From Lentisphaerota bacterium (GTDB taxonomy: Bacteria; Verrucomicrobiota; Lentisphaeria; Victivallales; Victivallaceae): a DNA stretch of 41,754 bases. The notes under the pieces were generated by a model. It ran no database searches. It worked only from the letters and a program-made list of their open reading frames with translations, and was not told where the DNA came from. The position numbers were made by a program, and so were the translations under genes. Below, in pieces: positions 8,767 through 17,304 of this stretch (position 1 is its first letter; each line of letters starts with the position of its first letter). The stretch covers positions 1 to 41,754 of the forward strand of contig SUVX01000028.1 of NCBI GenBank assembly GCA_015061725.1, given 5' to 3'.

Positions 8767-10173
8767 ATGCAGAGTTTGACATGCTGTTCACTGGTGGCGG
8801 GGGGAGTCGTTAAATTATCAGATGAAAAACAGCAGAAAATATCACATAATCTGCAATTTGACGGCGGACGTGTCGTACAGTTTCATCTGGGCGTATTATC
8901 CACCTATTCTTATTTACTCTGCTCGTGCAATGCGGCTCTGCTGATCGATCCGGGACGGGATGTCAACAGTTATGAGGAATACCTTTTTGAAAACAACATC
9001 GAATTGTGCGGCGTGTTTCTGACCCACATCCACACCGATTATGTTTCAGGACACATTGAAGCGGGCACCCGTTTCAATGTACCGATTTTTCTGAGCCGGA
9101 CAGCGGATGCCGGATTCCGTCACATTCCCCTTGACGATGACACAAGTTTCACCCTGGGCAGATTGAAACTGCACTTTTATTCAACACCTGAACACGCAGC
9201 GGAAGGGATCAGTATGACCGCAGGCACACTGGAGGGACATCCTGAGATCATTTTTGCCGGAGATGCCCTCACCGGAACTTTTTCTGACAACTCCGGCATA
9301 GACCGCCTCTGCCGCACAGCGGAAAATTCAGAACATATCCGCATATATCCGGCACACGAACTGAACGGTCCCGATAAAAACTGGACGACACCTGAAAAAC
9401 TCAAAAATACCACTGTTTCCGCAGGACAACACCCCCTGCACCTTGAAAACTTGCGCGAAATCAACCGAAGAGGTCCTGAAATCGTAAACTGGGAAAATAT
9501 TTTTCCGTACACAGAACCGGAAATTTCTCTTGCTTCTCCGGGACAGCATGTTGTAGATATAAGAAACTGCGCCGACTATGCCAAAGGACACATTCCCTAT
9601 TCTCTCAACATTGAATCTAACGGCAAGATGGAGTATTGGACGGCAAAACTGATTCCGCCGCCGCAGGAAGTGTATTTAACCGGCGATAATGAGATGGCAT
9701 TGACGGAAACGGCACAACGTCTGCAAAGTGTCGGCTGCCGGACAAAAGGATTTCTTTTTGAAGAATGGGAACAAAAAAATCTGCCGGTTCTCAGTTCCGT
9801 AAATACAGACGTCCAGGAATTGGATACGCTGTTGTGGAGTGAAGAAGCACCGCTGGTTCTGGATGTACGCACCGCAGAAGAATGGCAGAAAAGCCGCCTC
9901 CCGGGAAGTATCAACATTCCTCTTGATGAACTTGAAGATCGTCTCAATGAACTGCCGCATGACCGCGATATTGTCATCGTCTGCGCATCGGGATTCCGTT
10001 CCGCCATCGCCGTCGGCATATTGGAAAGAGGCTCCTTCAGAAGTATCAGCAACTTATCAGGCGGTCTGGCGGCGTGGCTTGAAGCGGGTAAAAAACTCAA
10101 CTCCGGCTCGTTTCACACCCCGGTTCCGTCAAAGTGCGGAATGAAATCACCACTGGCGGATTCGGCATCCTGA
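8767..10173 (+). CDS. Persulfide-dioxygenase-like MBL-fold protein fused to two rhodanese domains
   Basis: 468 residues: MBL domain (about 30-240), rhodanese 1 (about 255-345), rhodanese 2 (about 350-442). Likely oxidises glutathione or low-molecular-weight persulfides and handles sulfane sulfur in the cytoplasm. Candidate mononuclear iron ligands by the ETHE1 pattern are His87, His143 and Asp166, all present; His89, Asp91 and His197 are also kept. The usual second His of THxHxDH is Tyr92. Rhodanese 1 lacks a catalytic Cys (LTGD near 304-307) while rhodanese 2 has Cys406 in VCASGFRS, so only the second should be active. The layout resembles CstB-type fusions. The start is uncertain: AGGAG lies 11 bases upstream of ATG 8767, and a 17-codon GTG frame (8760-8813) overlaps it. 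The 3' end overlaps the convergent radical SAM gene by 61 bases. Confidence 0.85.
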   Translation: MQSLTCCSLVAGGVVKLSDEKQQKISHNLQFDGGRVVQFHLGVLSTYSYLLCSCNAALLIDPGRDVNSYEEYLFENNIELCGVFLTHIHTDYVSGHIEAGTRFNVPIFLSRTADAGFRHIPLDDDTSFTLGRLKLHFYSTPEHAAEGISMTAGTLEGHPEIIFAGDALTGTFSDNSGIDRLCRTAENSEHIRIYPAHELNGPDKNWTTPEKLKNTTVSAGQHPLHLENLREINRRGPEIVNWENIFPYTEPEISLASPGQHVVDIRNCADYAKGHIPYSLNIESNGKMEYWTAKLIPPPQEVYLTGDNEMALTETAQRLQSVGCRTKGFLFEEWEQKNLPVLSSVNTDVQELDTLLWSEEAPLVLDVRTAEEWQKSRLPGSINIPLDELEDRLNELPHDRDIVIVCASGFRSAIAVGILERGSFRSISNLSGGLAAWLEAGKKLNSGSFHTPVPSKCGMKSPLADSAS

Positions 10174-11015
10174 ACGAAACCGTCTTCAATCCCTGAAGCA
10201 AAGAGGTGATCTTCAACCTCCTGATATTCCTCATCTGTCACCCTGCGGTTGAGTTCAGGAAAAGAACTTTCCGATACTTTTCCGCAGGGCAGATACTGGC
10301 GCATCAAACTGAAAAAAACCTCTCCATTCTTGAAACGGCGGGCGACAAAATCAATGACTTTTTTGCTGTTTTCCACACAGCCGGGCAGAATCAGATGGCG
10401 GATGACCACCCCGGAACGGAGCAGTCCCGTTTCTTCATCCATCTGCCAGGGACCTGTCTGCTGATACATCTCGTCGATCGCTTCAAGAGCGCGTTCAAAA
10501 TAATCCGGCGTTCTGCTGTAACGCCATGCAAGAGCATTGTCGGCATACTTCAAATCAGGCAGAAAAATCTGAACTTTACCTGAAAGTTTCCGCAAAGATG
10601 CCGCAAACTCATAGCCGTTGGAGTTCCAGACAACAGGGACAGGCAGTCCCCCCTCAAGACTTGATAAAATTGCATCGGTAAAATGTGTCGGCGTCACCAG
10701 ATTAATATTGTGTGCGCCCTGAGCAATCAGTTCAAAATAAATTTCCCGCAGACGGGCAACTGAAATCTCTTTTCCGGCAGGCGCAGAACTGATATCATGA
10801 TTCTGACAGAAAACACAGTGCAGATTGCATCCGGTGAAAAAGACAGCACCGGAACCGCGTTCACCGCTGATAACAGGTTCCTCCCAATGATGCAGTCCCG
10901 CACGCGCAACAACAGGATTCAAAGGACTGGCACACACGCCCGGAAGAGTACAGCAAAGATTTTCAGCACGCTTCACACCGCATTTGCGGGGACAGAGCAG
11001 ACACTTGTCGGACAT
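10113..11015 (-). CDS. Radical SAM protein, PflX-like (COG1313 type)
   Basis: 300 residues. The 4Fe-4S site CX3CX2C is Cys63, Cys67 and Cys70 in TGCNLHCVFCQN. The N-terminus has a second Cys cluster (Cys5, 8, 12, 21, 22, 28) in the CLLCPRKCG pattern typical of the uncharacterised PflX/COG1313 group related to pyruvate formate-lyase activase. LVTPTHF and VWNSNGYE fit this group. The substrate is unknown. It is the last gene of a minus-strand operon, 3 bases after the metallophosphoesterase gene, so translation is probably coupled. The C-terminal 20 codons overlap the 3' end of the opposite-strand rhodanese fusion gene. Confidence 0.88.
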   Translation of the reverse strand: MSDKCLLCPRKCGVKRAENLCCTLPGVCASPLNPVVARAGLHHWEEPVISGERGSGAVFFTGCNLHCVFCQNHDISSAPAGKEISVARLREIYFELIAQGAHNINLVTPTHFTDAILSSLEGGLPVPVVWNSNGYEFAASLRKLSGKVQIFLPDLKYADNALAWRYSRTPDYFERALEAIDEMYQQTGPWQMDEETGLLRSGVVIRHLILPGCVENSKKVIDFVARRFKNGEVFFSLMRQYLPCGKVSESSFPELNRRVTDEEYQEVEDHLFASGIEDGFVQDAESASGDFIPHFDGTGV

Positions 11016-11018
11016 CTT

Positions 11019-11822
11019 TTACAACTCAATGGTTTTAAATTTGAAACCTTCTCCCTCTGAAGAGGATATTTCCACCAGAGAACCGTTGCGGGTGACAGAA
11101 CCCGCACAACACTCAAGCACACTTCCGTCGGAACGGTACTGAAGATAAGGACGGTGCACATGACCGCACAAGGCAAGATCGATTCTGTTGCCATGCAGCA
11201 GTTCAAGAACCTCTTTCTGTCCGAACAGACGGTGACGCATTCTCAGGATGGGGTGATTTTCAGTCATGGGGTAATGTGAAACCAATATACGCGGAAGTGT
11301 CTTTTCCTCCTGACACCATGCTGAAATTTTTTTGGAATCCTCTTTATAGAGAAATCCCCAGGAGCAGAGCAGATTAGACGGACGACTGGTATTAAGCAGC
11401 AAAAACTCAGCTCCGCCCAGACGGATTTTACAGGGGAAGTCTTCAAAAGTATATCTGCCGCAGCTCAAATAGGCAACCATCTCTTTCATCGCCTGAACAC
11501 ATTTGGGGCGCGGCACATAACAATCGTGATTGCCGGGCATATAAATCAGCGGAATATCCGAGTTGCGCAGTTTTTCCAGCACACAGCGGACCTTTTCAAA
11601 TTCGCCGGGCTGTCCGGCACTGGTCAAATCTCCGGTGCAGACTGCCACATCAGGACGGGTATCAAGAATATACGACACCGCCTTTTCAAGTTTCCCCAGA
11701 TCGTGACGGAAACGGCGCCGGAAACGGTAGTTGAACACACCGACCCAGCGCTTGTCAAAATACGCCATCCAATCCTCAGCGCCGCCTCCGGCGTGGGGAT
11801 CGGAAAAATGAACAATTCTCAC
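11019..11822 (-). CDS. Calcineurin-like metallophosphoesterase
   Basis: 267 residues with all core metallophosphoesterase motifs: DPH (8-10), GDLTSAG, GNHD, a VSHYPM histidine, and GHVHRP near the C-terminus. These bind a dinuclear metal centre and hydrolyse phosphoesters; the substrate cannot be told. No signal peptide, so it is cytoplasmic. It starts with GTG at 11822 and only a weak ribosome binding site is visible, 23 bases after the repeat-protein gene. Its place between a tail-anchored repeat protein and a radical SAM protein gives no clear pathway. A role as a phosphatase acting on the Thr-rich repeat protein next door is possible, but pure speculation. Confidence 0.88.
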   Translation of the reverse strand: MRIVHFSDPHAGGGAEDWMAYFDKRWVGVFNYRFRRRFRHDLGKLEKAVSYILDTRPDVAVCTGDLTSAGQPGEFEKVRCVLEKLRNSDIPLIYMPGNHDCYVPRPKCVQAMKEMVAYLSCGRYTFEDFPCKIRLGGAEFLLLNTSRPSNLLCSWGFLYKEDSKKISAWCQEEKTLPRILVSHYPMTENHPILRMRHRLFGQKEVLELLHGNRIDLALCGHVHRPYLQYRSDGSVLECCAGSVTRNGSLVEISSSEGEGFKFKTIEL

Positions 11823-11845
11823 AATAATTATTCCGTAAGACTCAG

Positions 11846-13051
11846 TTATTTTGCGTGCGGCAGACCCGGCACATGCTCATAAATCTGAATTTTCTGTTCA
11901 AAATCAAGATACTGAGTCAAGGTGAATGCCGTCACACCGAGCAGCAGAATCAAAGTGATGATTCCGAGTACAAGGTACACCGGAGAAGCAGAGTTGGCAA
12001 CAGAAGCCGTTTGATTGCGAGCAGATGTTCTGCTGTTTTTCTCCGCGTTTTTTCCGGCATTTGCATTTTCTGCTTCCGGCTTTTCTTTTTTCGCCTTTTC
12101 GCTGGGAGCGATGGTAATTTCGTCATCGGCAGAATCATTTTTCTTTTCTGCTTCAACCGGTTTCGGCGCAGCAGCAGGTGCAGGAGCAGGTTTCGGTGCC
12201 GCCGCAGGTGCAGGTGCAGGTTTCGGCACAGCAGCAGGTTTCGGCGCAGCAGCAGGTGCAGGACGGGCAGGCTGAGGAAGCTTGACCGTTTCTTTTGAAC
12301 TTTCATCATCCGCTGCAGGAGCTGGTGCAGGAGCAGGTGCAGGTGCTGCAGGAGCAGGTTTCAAACCGGGCATACCCGGACGGACGCCGATTCCGCCTTT
12401 GGGCAGCGGAGCCCCCATCGGACGGGGTCCGATACGCGGCGGCGCCACCGGACGCTTGACTTTAACAGTACGGTCGTCATCTTCACCTGCAGCAGAAATA
12501 TCCACTCCGGGAGTAACTGCCGGTTTGGGTTTGGCTACGGCAACAGTTTCATCAGAAACTTCAGCCGCAGGCGCAGGATTGATCGGAACAGGAACCGCAG
12601 GTGCTTCGGGTTTGGGCTTGGCAACGGCAACAGTTTCATCAGAAACTTCAACCGCAGGCGCGGCAGGCGCGGCAGGCGCGGCAGCAGGCGCAGCGGGACG
12701 GAGTACCACAGTTCTGCGGGTATTGGTATTTTCTCCGTCAGTTCCCGTTGCCTGAGGACGGAGTACCACAGTTCTGCGGGTATTGGTATTTTCAGAATCC
12801 AGCGGCAATTTGACTGCGCCGGGAGTCGGCGGCGCAAGCGGTTTGATCTTGACAGTACGCCGTGTCTGGGTATCATCAAGAATTTCCAAATTACTGGTAT
12901 CTGTATCTCTGGCACTCAGGGGATCGCTGATGCCCTCTGCCGGAACCTTCGGCAGAGGCGTGCCGGAGGGACGAAGTCTTACGGTTTTTCTGGTCTTGGT
13001 GTCATCTGCGGAGCTGACTCCGTTCTGAACATTGCTCTCGTTCTCAGCCAT
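11846..13051 (-). CDS. Tail-anchored Ala/Pro-rich protein with eight Thr-Val motifs
   Basis: 401 residues, no signal peptide, and one membrane helix near the C-terminus (about 357-380), so the bulk should face the cytoplasm. The body is Ala/Pro/Lys-rich, with eight motifs of the form basic-or-acidic residue, then Thr-Val-x-(Leu/Ile/Val): KTRKTVRLRP, TQTRRTVKIKP, TNTRRTVVLRP twice, SDETVAVAKPKP twice, DDRTVKVKRP and KETVKLPQP. At DNA level a 38-bp block is repeated exactly (12696-12733 and 12756-12793), and another at a spacing of about 87 bases. RRTV sites are good candidates for Ser/Thr kinase phosphorylation, but that is inference. It is second in an operon after a TPR membrane protein, 36 bases downstream. 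The family is unknown. Confidence 0.75.
   Translation of the reverse strand: MAENESNVQNGVSSADDTKTRKTVRLRPSGTPLPKVPAEGISDPLSARDTDTSNLEILDDTQTRRTVKIKPLAPPTPGAVKLPLDSENTNTRRTVVLRPQATGTDGENTNTRRTVVLRPAAPAAAPAAPAAPAVEVSDETVAVAKPKPEAPAVPVPINPAPAAEVSDETVAVAKPKPAVTPGVDISAAGEDDDRTVKVKRPVAPPRIGPRPMGAPLPKGGIGVRPGMPGLKPAPAAPAPAPAPAPAADDESSKETVKLPQPARPAPAAAPKPAAVPKPAPAPAAAPKPAPAPAAAPKPVEAEKKNDSADDEITIAPSEKAKKEKPEAENANAGKNAEKNSRTSARNQTASVANSASPVYLVLGIITLILLLGVTAFTLTQYLDFEQKIQIYEHVPGLPHAK
12510..12793 (-). repeat. Internal coding repeats in the Thr-Val motif protein
   Basis: Two repeat pairs are visible: an exact 38-bp copy at 12696-12733 and 12756-12793 (60-bp period), and a near-exact CAACAGTTTCATCAGAAACTTC block at 12541 and 12628 (87-bp period). 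Both keep the frame and add whole Thr-Val motifs. Confidence 0.85.
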
Positions 13052-13087
13052 TTGCCATATATCCTTTCCAAACTTGGGAATAACTTT

Positions 13088-14464
13088 TTACGCCTGTCCG
13101 GCAGATTCAATTGCTGCCATACGTTCTTGAATATCGCGGTAATTTTCCATATTCGCACGGATTGTTTTGTAGCAATCCAGAGCTTCAGCGGTCTTGCCGT
13201 TGCCTTCGTAGGCGATGGCAAGATAGTAAAGTGCTTCACGGCGGTATTTATCCATACGGTACATATCTTTAACAGCCGCTTCCAGCAGGGGCTCAGCCTC
13301 TGCACTGTTGTTCAGCTGCAGCGCACATCTGCCCAGATAAACCAGACTTGCACGGCGCTTCTGCGGGTTTTCGCAAACACTTTCAAAGATAGCCTTCGCT
13401 TCTTCAAAACGGTTCTGTTCAAAACGCAGTTCCCCGAGATCAAACTGCAGCTGAATATCATTGGGAAACTCTGTTGCACGTCCGACAACGCGTTCTTCGT
13501 GATAAGCGTTGCGCTGCTCGATGGCAGCAGCAATATCCTCTTCGGAACTGCCCTGCTCCCTCATGGCGGCGATATCGCGGTCAAAGCGGGCAAGTCCGGC
13601 ACGTTCAATCTGTTTATCAAGCACAGGATCGGAAACACCGAGTTTCTGCGCAACAAGAGAATATTCGCGGTAAGCCGCCTCAAAATCCTCTTTGACCATA
13701 TAGGCATCGGCAAGTTTGCGCCGCATATCAACAGAGTCGGTCGTTGCCAGTTCACTTTCAAACTTATCAATCAGAACCTGAGCCTGCTCGGCATCGTGGA
13801 TCGTACCCTGAAGCAGCTGGTTGACCAGAGCATCTTTAAGGTCGGTTTTATCCTGCGTGGAACCCTTATCCTCCCACTTGCCGGCCTCGATACTTGAAAG
13901 TGCCATGGCGGCACGCAGTTCGTTCTGCATGGCAAGATTATCAGGATGTTTTTTTGCCAGAGCACGGAAAATTTTCAAACCTTCCACAGCCTGATTGTTG
14001 TTCTGCAAAGCCACGGCAAGACGGCGCAGGTTGCCTTCGTTATTAGGATGAAACACGCGGATGACATTCAACGCAGTCGCAGCACCCCACGGTGCGGCAC
14101 TGGCTTCAGAAACGTCTGCCATAGCGGTCAGTACAAGCGGCTGATCCACACACATTGACAGCGGTCCTTCGCACATTCTCATCGCCGCCTGGGAATCAAT
14201 CAATCCGACAACTTTGATCACGATAAATGTAATGGGAGAAATCATATTCCAGAAAAGTTTGACCAGCGGATTGCAGGTTCTTCCCTTGATGATTTCATAC
14301 TCACGCAATTTTTCAAACACAATCGGAACAGAAGGACAGGATTTGACAACAGGAATCAAAATCCGGATTGCCTCATCGTAGTTCCCCCCCGAAGCAAGTT
14401 TAGCGGCGCGATTGTAAGCTTCTCTCACATAAATCTGCACCTGACTGAATGTTTTTCGTTCCAT
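13088..14464 (-). CDS. TPR-repeat membrane-associated protein
   Basis: 458 residues, mostly helical repeats of TPR type: YDEAIRILIPVVKSCP (about 29-44), AVEGLKIFRALAKKHPDN, FEAAYREYSLVAQKLG, FEEAKAIFESVCENP and KTAEALDCYKTI. A short hydrophobic stretch (about 73-89, ISPITFIVIKVVGL) interrupts the N-terminal repeats and may be a membrane segment or a membrane-associated helix. No signal peptide. It is likely a scaffold for a protein complex. It heads an operon with the Thr-Val repeat protein, and a strong promoter (14509-14537) lies 45 bases upstream. Similar TPR proteins with a hydrophobic insert occur in Verrucomicrobiota/Lentisphaerota (from memory); no function is known. Confidence 0.82.
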   Translation of the reverse strand: MERKTFSQVQIYVREAYNRAAKLASGGNYDEAIRILIPVVKSCPSVPIVFEKLREYEIIKGRTCNPLVKLFWNMISPITFIVIKVVGLIDSQAAMRMCEGPLSMCVDQPLVLTAMADVSEASAAPWGAATALNVIRVFHPNNEGNLRRLAVALQNNNQAVEGLKIFRALAKKHPDNLAMQNELRAAMALSSIEAGKWEDKGSTQDKTDLKDALVNQLLQGTIHDAEQAQVLIDKFESELATTDSVDMRRKLADAYMVKEDFEAAYREYSLVAQKLGVSDPVLDKQIERAGLARFDRDIAAMREQGSSEEDIAAAIEQRNAYHEERVVGRATEFPNDIQLQFDLGELRFEQNRFEEAKAIFESVCENPQKRRASLVYLGRCALQLNNSAEAEPLLEAAVKDMYRMDKYRREALYYLAIAYEGNGKTAEALDCYKTIRANMENYRDIQERMAAIESAGQA

Positions 14465-14508
14465 GAAATTTATCCGGTTTTCTTATTGATACAACTATAC
14501 ATATATGT

Positions 14509-14537
14509 AAGATACAATCACATTCTTAAAATGTCAA
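14509..14537 (-). promoter_or_regulatory. Strong sigma70-type promoter for the TPR operon
   Basis: On the minus strand, -35 TTGACA (14532-14537) and -10 TATCTT (14509-14514) are 17 bases apart. A 10-bp palindrome ACATATATGT (14499-14508) abuts the -10, at the likely transcription start. Confidence 0.75.
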
Positions 14538-14603
14538 GTCCCCGCCCCGTAAATGCGGTACAAATATCACATATATCGCATAATTTTCAAGTTTTCAACA
14601 GAC

Positions 14604-14635
14604 AAAATCCCCGGTCTCAAACAAAAAGACGGGGG
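14604..14635 (-). terminator. Possible terminator after the SGNH lipoprotein gene
   Basis: An 8-bp imperfect stem (CCCCGGTC 14609-14616 with GACGGGGG 14628-14635), followed on the minus strand by only four T. Weak, but well placed 15 bases after the stop. Confidence 0.45.
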
Positions 14636-14649
14636 AGCGTATTCAGGAT

Positions 14650-15906
14650 TTATTTTTCAAGCTGCTTTCTCAACCAGCAGTAAATGGCATCACCGACCTG
14701 ATACCCGCCCTCTTTTGAAAAGTGCAGCGCATTGCTGTCACGCACGGTTTTCTTTGAACTGCGGGCAAACACGGGATAGGTTCTCTGCAGAAAACTTCCC
14801 TGCGGGTCAAGCACATGATGCAGGGGGATCAGTTTGAGTTTTGCATCTTTGAATTCCCGAATCATCTGATCCAGAGCGCGGTTGTAACGCTGCATATTGC
14901 GGCTGTACTGGTAGTGTGATTGAGAACACTTGTAATTGGCACCGAATCCATCCTGACTGCATCCGAGCGGAGATGAAGTAATACCGATCACGGCATCGGG
15001 TGCGTGCTTACGCAGAACGGCAATCAGCTTGCGGGCATTGCCCATGATTTTTGTAATCCGCGCTTCAAGATTATTTTCTGTTGCGCTGAACATATCGTTT
15101 CCGCCGAGCTGGATAAGGATAAAATCAGGTGCTTTACCCTGATTGATTTTTTTGAACCATCCGGGGACATCCACCGTTTTTTTGCCGTTGACGATTTTGA
15201 CCAGCGGACTGCGGAGCATATATTCCCAGCCGCGGCGGACATTTCTTTTGATACCGACGGCTTCAAACTGTTCCCGTTCAGCCTGAGTCTGAGTTTTGGG
15301 CAGATCGGATTCAAGATAGTACCAGCGGTTGAGGAAACAGTTCCACGAAAAACCGCCGTATCCGTCATGGGCAAGACCGCCGGGGACAACGGGACGTCCG
15401 CCGCCGGAGTGGTTGCCGACGGGGGTATAATTGACAAAACCGTTCCGGCGCATCGTTTTCATCAGATGACGCGGATAATCGGAGTTGGTTCCTGAGTCCG
15501 CAAGAAGAGCCAGAGTAATCTTTTTCTTGTAATCCGCAGGGTCTCCGGCAACGACGACTTTGCATTTGCCGGTGAGAACTCTGCCGTAATCGTTGAAAAC
15601 GCGCAGTTCCAGATCAAAACTTTTGCCGGCATCGGCCTTACCCGGCGTCCAGAACCAGCGTTTATTGCCGTGTGTGCCGCGCTTGCATTTAACTTCAAAA
15701 GCATACGCCCACGGCGTAGCGGAATCAATCACATAATCAAAATAAATATTGCTCTCAATACCGGGAGCAGCATAAACGACTTCAGGCAGCATCATTTTAA
15801 GACGCGGCGGTGTAGCGGATTGTTTCACACATTCCGTCCGGCATCCGGCGGCAAACAGCAGAAATCCGGCACAAACAGCAAACAGACTTTTTTTCAACAT
15901 CATCAA
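14650..15906 (-). CDS. SGNH/GDSL-family hydrolase lipoprotein
   Basis: 418 residues with a lipoprotein signal: LLFAAGC, lipidated Cys22. A beta domain (about 35-120) precedes the SGNH esterase fold. Block I is LLADSGTNS with nucleophile Ser138 (Ala in place of the usual Gly before the Asp), an oxyanion Gly lies in the AHDGYGGFSW region (180-189), block III is QLGGND (266-271), and the acid/base pair is in DSNALH (Asp390, His395). Likely removes acyl groups from polysaccharides at the outer cell surface. AGGAG is 3, 6 and 9 bases from three consecutive ATG codons at 15906, 15903 and 15900, so the exact start may be any of them; 15900 gives the best spacing. It is a single-gene unit with a CCGGA-N5-TCCGG dyad upstream. 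Confidence 0.85.
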   Translation of the reverse strand: MMMLKKSLFAVCAGFLLFAAGCRTECVKQSATPPRLKMMLPEVVYAAPGIESNIYFDYVIDSATPWAYAFEVKCKRGTHGNKRWFWTPGKADAGKSFDLELRVFNDYGRVLTGKCKVVVAGDPADYKKKITLALLADSGTNSDYPRHLMKTMRRNGFVNYTPVGNHSGGGRPVVPGGLAHDGYGGFSWNCFLNRWYYLESDLPKTQTQAEREQFEAVGIKRNVRRGWEYMLRSPLVKIVNGKKTVDVPGWFKKINQGKAPDFILIQLGGNDMFSATENNLEARITKIMGNARKLIAVLRKHAPDAVIGITSSPLGCSQDGFGANYKCSQSHYQYSRNMQRYNRALDQMIREFKDAKLKLIPLHHVLDPQGSFLQRTYPVFARSSKKTVRDSNALHFSKEGGYQVGDAIYCWLRKQLEK

Positions 15907-15924
15907 CTCCTGTAAAATAAAAAT

Positions 15925-15939
15925 CCGGACAATATCCGG
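15925..15939 (-). promoter_or_regulatory. Dyad over the presumed -10 region of the SGNH gene
   Basis: A perfect inverted repeat CCGGA-N5-TCCGG surrounds TATTG, a plausible -10 core, 20-35 bases upstream of the start. It could be an operator; no good -35 was found. Confidence 0.35.
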
Positions 15940-15993
15940 AAACTCAACACATCAATCAACAAAATACGCCGCACAACGCCTCAATACCCCCAT

Positions 15994-16089
15994 CAACAAA
16001 ATACTTTGCTTTTTTTGAAAAGGGAGAGGGGTCCGGGGAGAGGGGAAAACTTTTTTTCACATGGAAAAAAAGTTTTCCCCTCTCCCCGG
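15994..16089 (+). repeat. Palindromic dispersed element, copy 2
   Basis: Tail AAAATAC (15998-16004), GCTTTT, TTGAAA, then a perfect 25-bp hairpin: left arm 16033-16057, loop 16058-16064, right arm 16065-16089. It lies 12 bases after the stop of the aminotransferase gene and may end that transcript. A 13-base piece of the tail (ATCAACAAAATAC) is also present at 15955-15967, 37 bases upstream, possibly a partial older copy. Confidence 0.9.
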
Positions 16090-16101
16090 TTCCCACAGCC
16101 C

Positions 16102-17292
16102 TTATCTGAAAAGGGCGAAGGCGCGGGCGAATCCGGGGGCGCTGCGGAGGATGATTTTTTCATCGACGCAGCAGGTCAGGCGGATATAGCCGGGGCGACC
16201 GAAACCGCGTCCGGGGACGGCGAGGATTTTTTCTTCGAGCAGGGCATCTACAAATTTGCATTCATCCTCGCAGGGGGATTTGACAAAGAAGTAGAATGCG
16301 CCGCGGGGGACGGTAAATTCGGCACCGGCATCGGCGAGGACCTTTGCCATGGCATCGCGGCGCTTGCGGTAGATATCCAGATCAACCTCAGCGTTGAGAC
16401 ACTTTTCAAGGATTTTCTGTCCCAGGGCGGGCGCATTGACGAAGCCGAGGATACGGTTGCACATAATCAATCCTGCCATAAGTTCGGCGGAATTTTCAAC
16501 CTGCGGAGAAACGGCAATATAGCCGAGACGTTCTCCGGCAAGAGAAAGATTCTTGCTGAAAGAACCGATAACGGCGGAATGTTTGAAAAATTCCATAACG
16601 GGAGGAATCTCAACGCCGTCAAAGTTGAGGAAACGGTAAGGCTCATCAGAGAGGACAAAGATCGGCTTGCCGTTCTTTTCTTCCTGTTCACGGATAAGCT
16701 TGCCGAGTGCCTCCAACTCCTCACGCTTGTAAATAACACCGGCGGGGTTGTTGGGGGAGTTGAGAATCACCGCGCGGGTCTTTTCAGAGAGCGCATTGCG
16801 GAAAGCTTCAATATCCAGCTCAAAGGTCAAATCTTTTGAGGGGGCGGTAACGAGTTTTCCACCGGCATTGGCGATGTAGAAATCATATTCCACGAAGTAG
16901 GGAGAGGGCGCAATGACTTCATCGCCCGCAGTCAATACGGCTCTGAAAAACACATTCAGTCCGCCTGCGGCACCGCAGGTAACGATAACGTTGGCAGCGG
17001 GAATGGTGCAGTTCTGTTCTTTTGAAACTTTATCTGCAAGTTTTTCGCGCAAAGACATATATCCGGCATTGGGCATGTAACCGATGGCGAAAGGCTCACC
17101 GGCTTTACCGGCGATTTCACGCAACGCCTCTGCCACCTCGGGCGGAGGCGGCAGATCGGGATTGCCCAGACTGAAATCACAAACGGCATCTTCACCGTAT
17201 TTTTTCTTGAGTTCCATACCCGCTTCGAACATGCGGCGGATCCAGGAACTGTTGGCAAGATAGCCTTTTATTTCATCACTTAACAGCTGCAT
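16102..17292 (-). CDS. PLP-dependent aminotransferase, class I/II
   Basis: 396 residues of fold-type I aminotransferase. The PLP lysine is Lys247 in SFSKNLSLAGERLGY; cofactor contacts include NNPAG (181-185), SDEPY (Asp216, Tyr219) and an Arg in PGYIRLTCC near the C-terminus that binds the substrate carboxylate. Length and motifs fit the aspartate/aromatic-type group; the exact amino donor is unknown. The ATG at 17292 is preferred over GTG 17301 because AAGGAG is 8 bases upstream. It is the last gene of the cmk operon, 12 bases after the PHP gene, and is followed directly by palindromic element copy 2. Confidence 0.88.
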   Translation of the reverse strand: MQLLSDEIKGYLANSSWIRRMFEAGMELKKKYGEDAVCDFSLGNPDLPPPPEVAEALREIAGKAGEPFAIGYMPNAGYMSLREKLADKVSKEQNCTIPAANVIVTCGAAGGLNVFFRAVLTAGDEVIAPSPYFVEYDFYIANAGGKLVTAPSKDLTFELDIEAFRNALSEKTRAVILNSPNNPAGVIYKREELEALGKLIREQEEKNGKPIFVLSDEPYRFLNFDGVEIPPVMEFFKHSAVIGSFSKNLSLAGERLGYIAVSPQVENSAELMAGLIMCNRILGFVNAPALGQKILEKCLNAEVDLDIYRKRRDAMAKVLADAGAEFTVPRGAFYFFVKSPCEDECKFVDALLEEKILAVPGRGFGRPGYIRLTCCVDEKIILRSAPGFARAFALFR

Positions 17293-17304
17293 GAAACACA
17301 CTCC

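Noticed and set aside
8760..8813. 17-codon GTG frame overlapping the start of the rhodanese fusion gene
   Set aside because: Good spacing to AGGAG but no regulatory codon pattern or attenuator is visible; could be a leader peptide, too little evidence.
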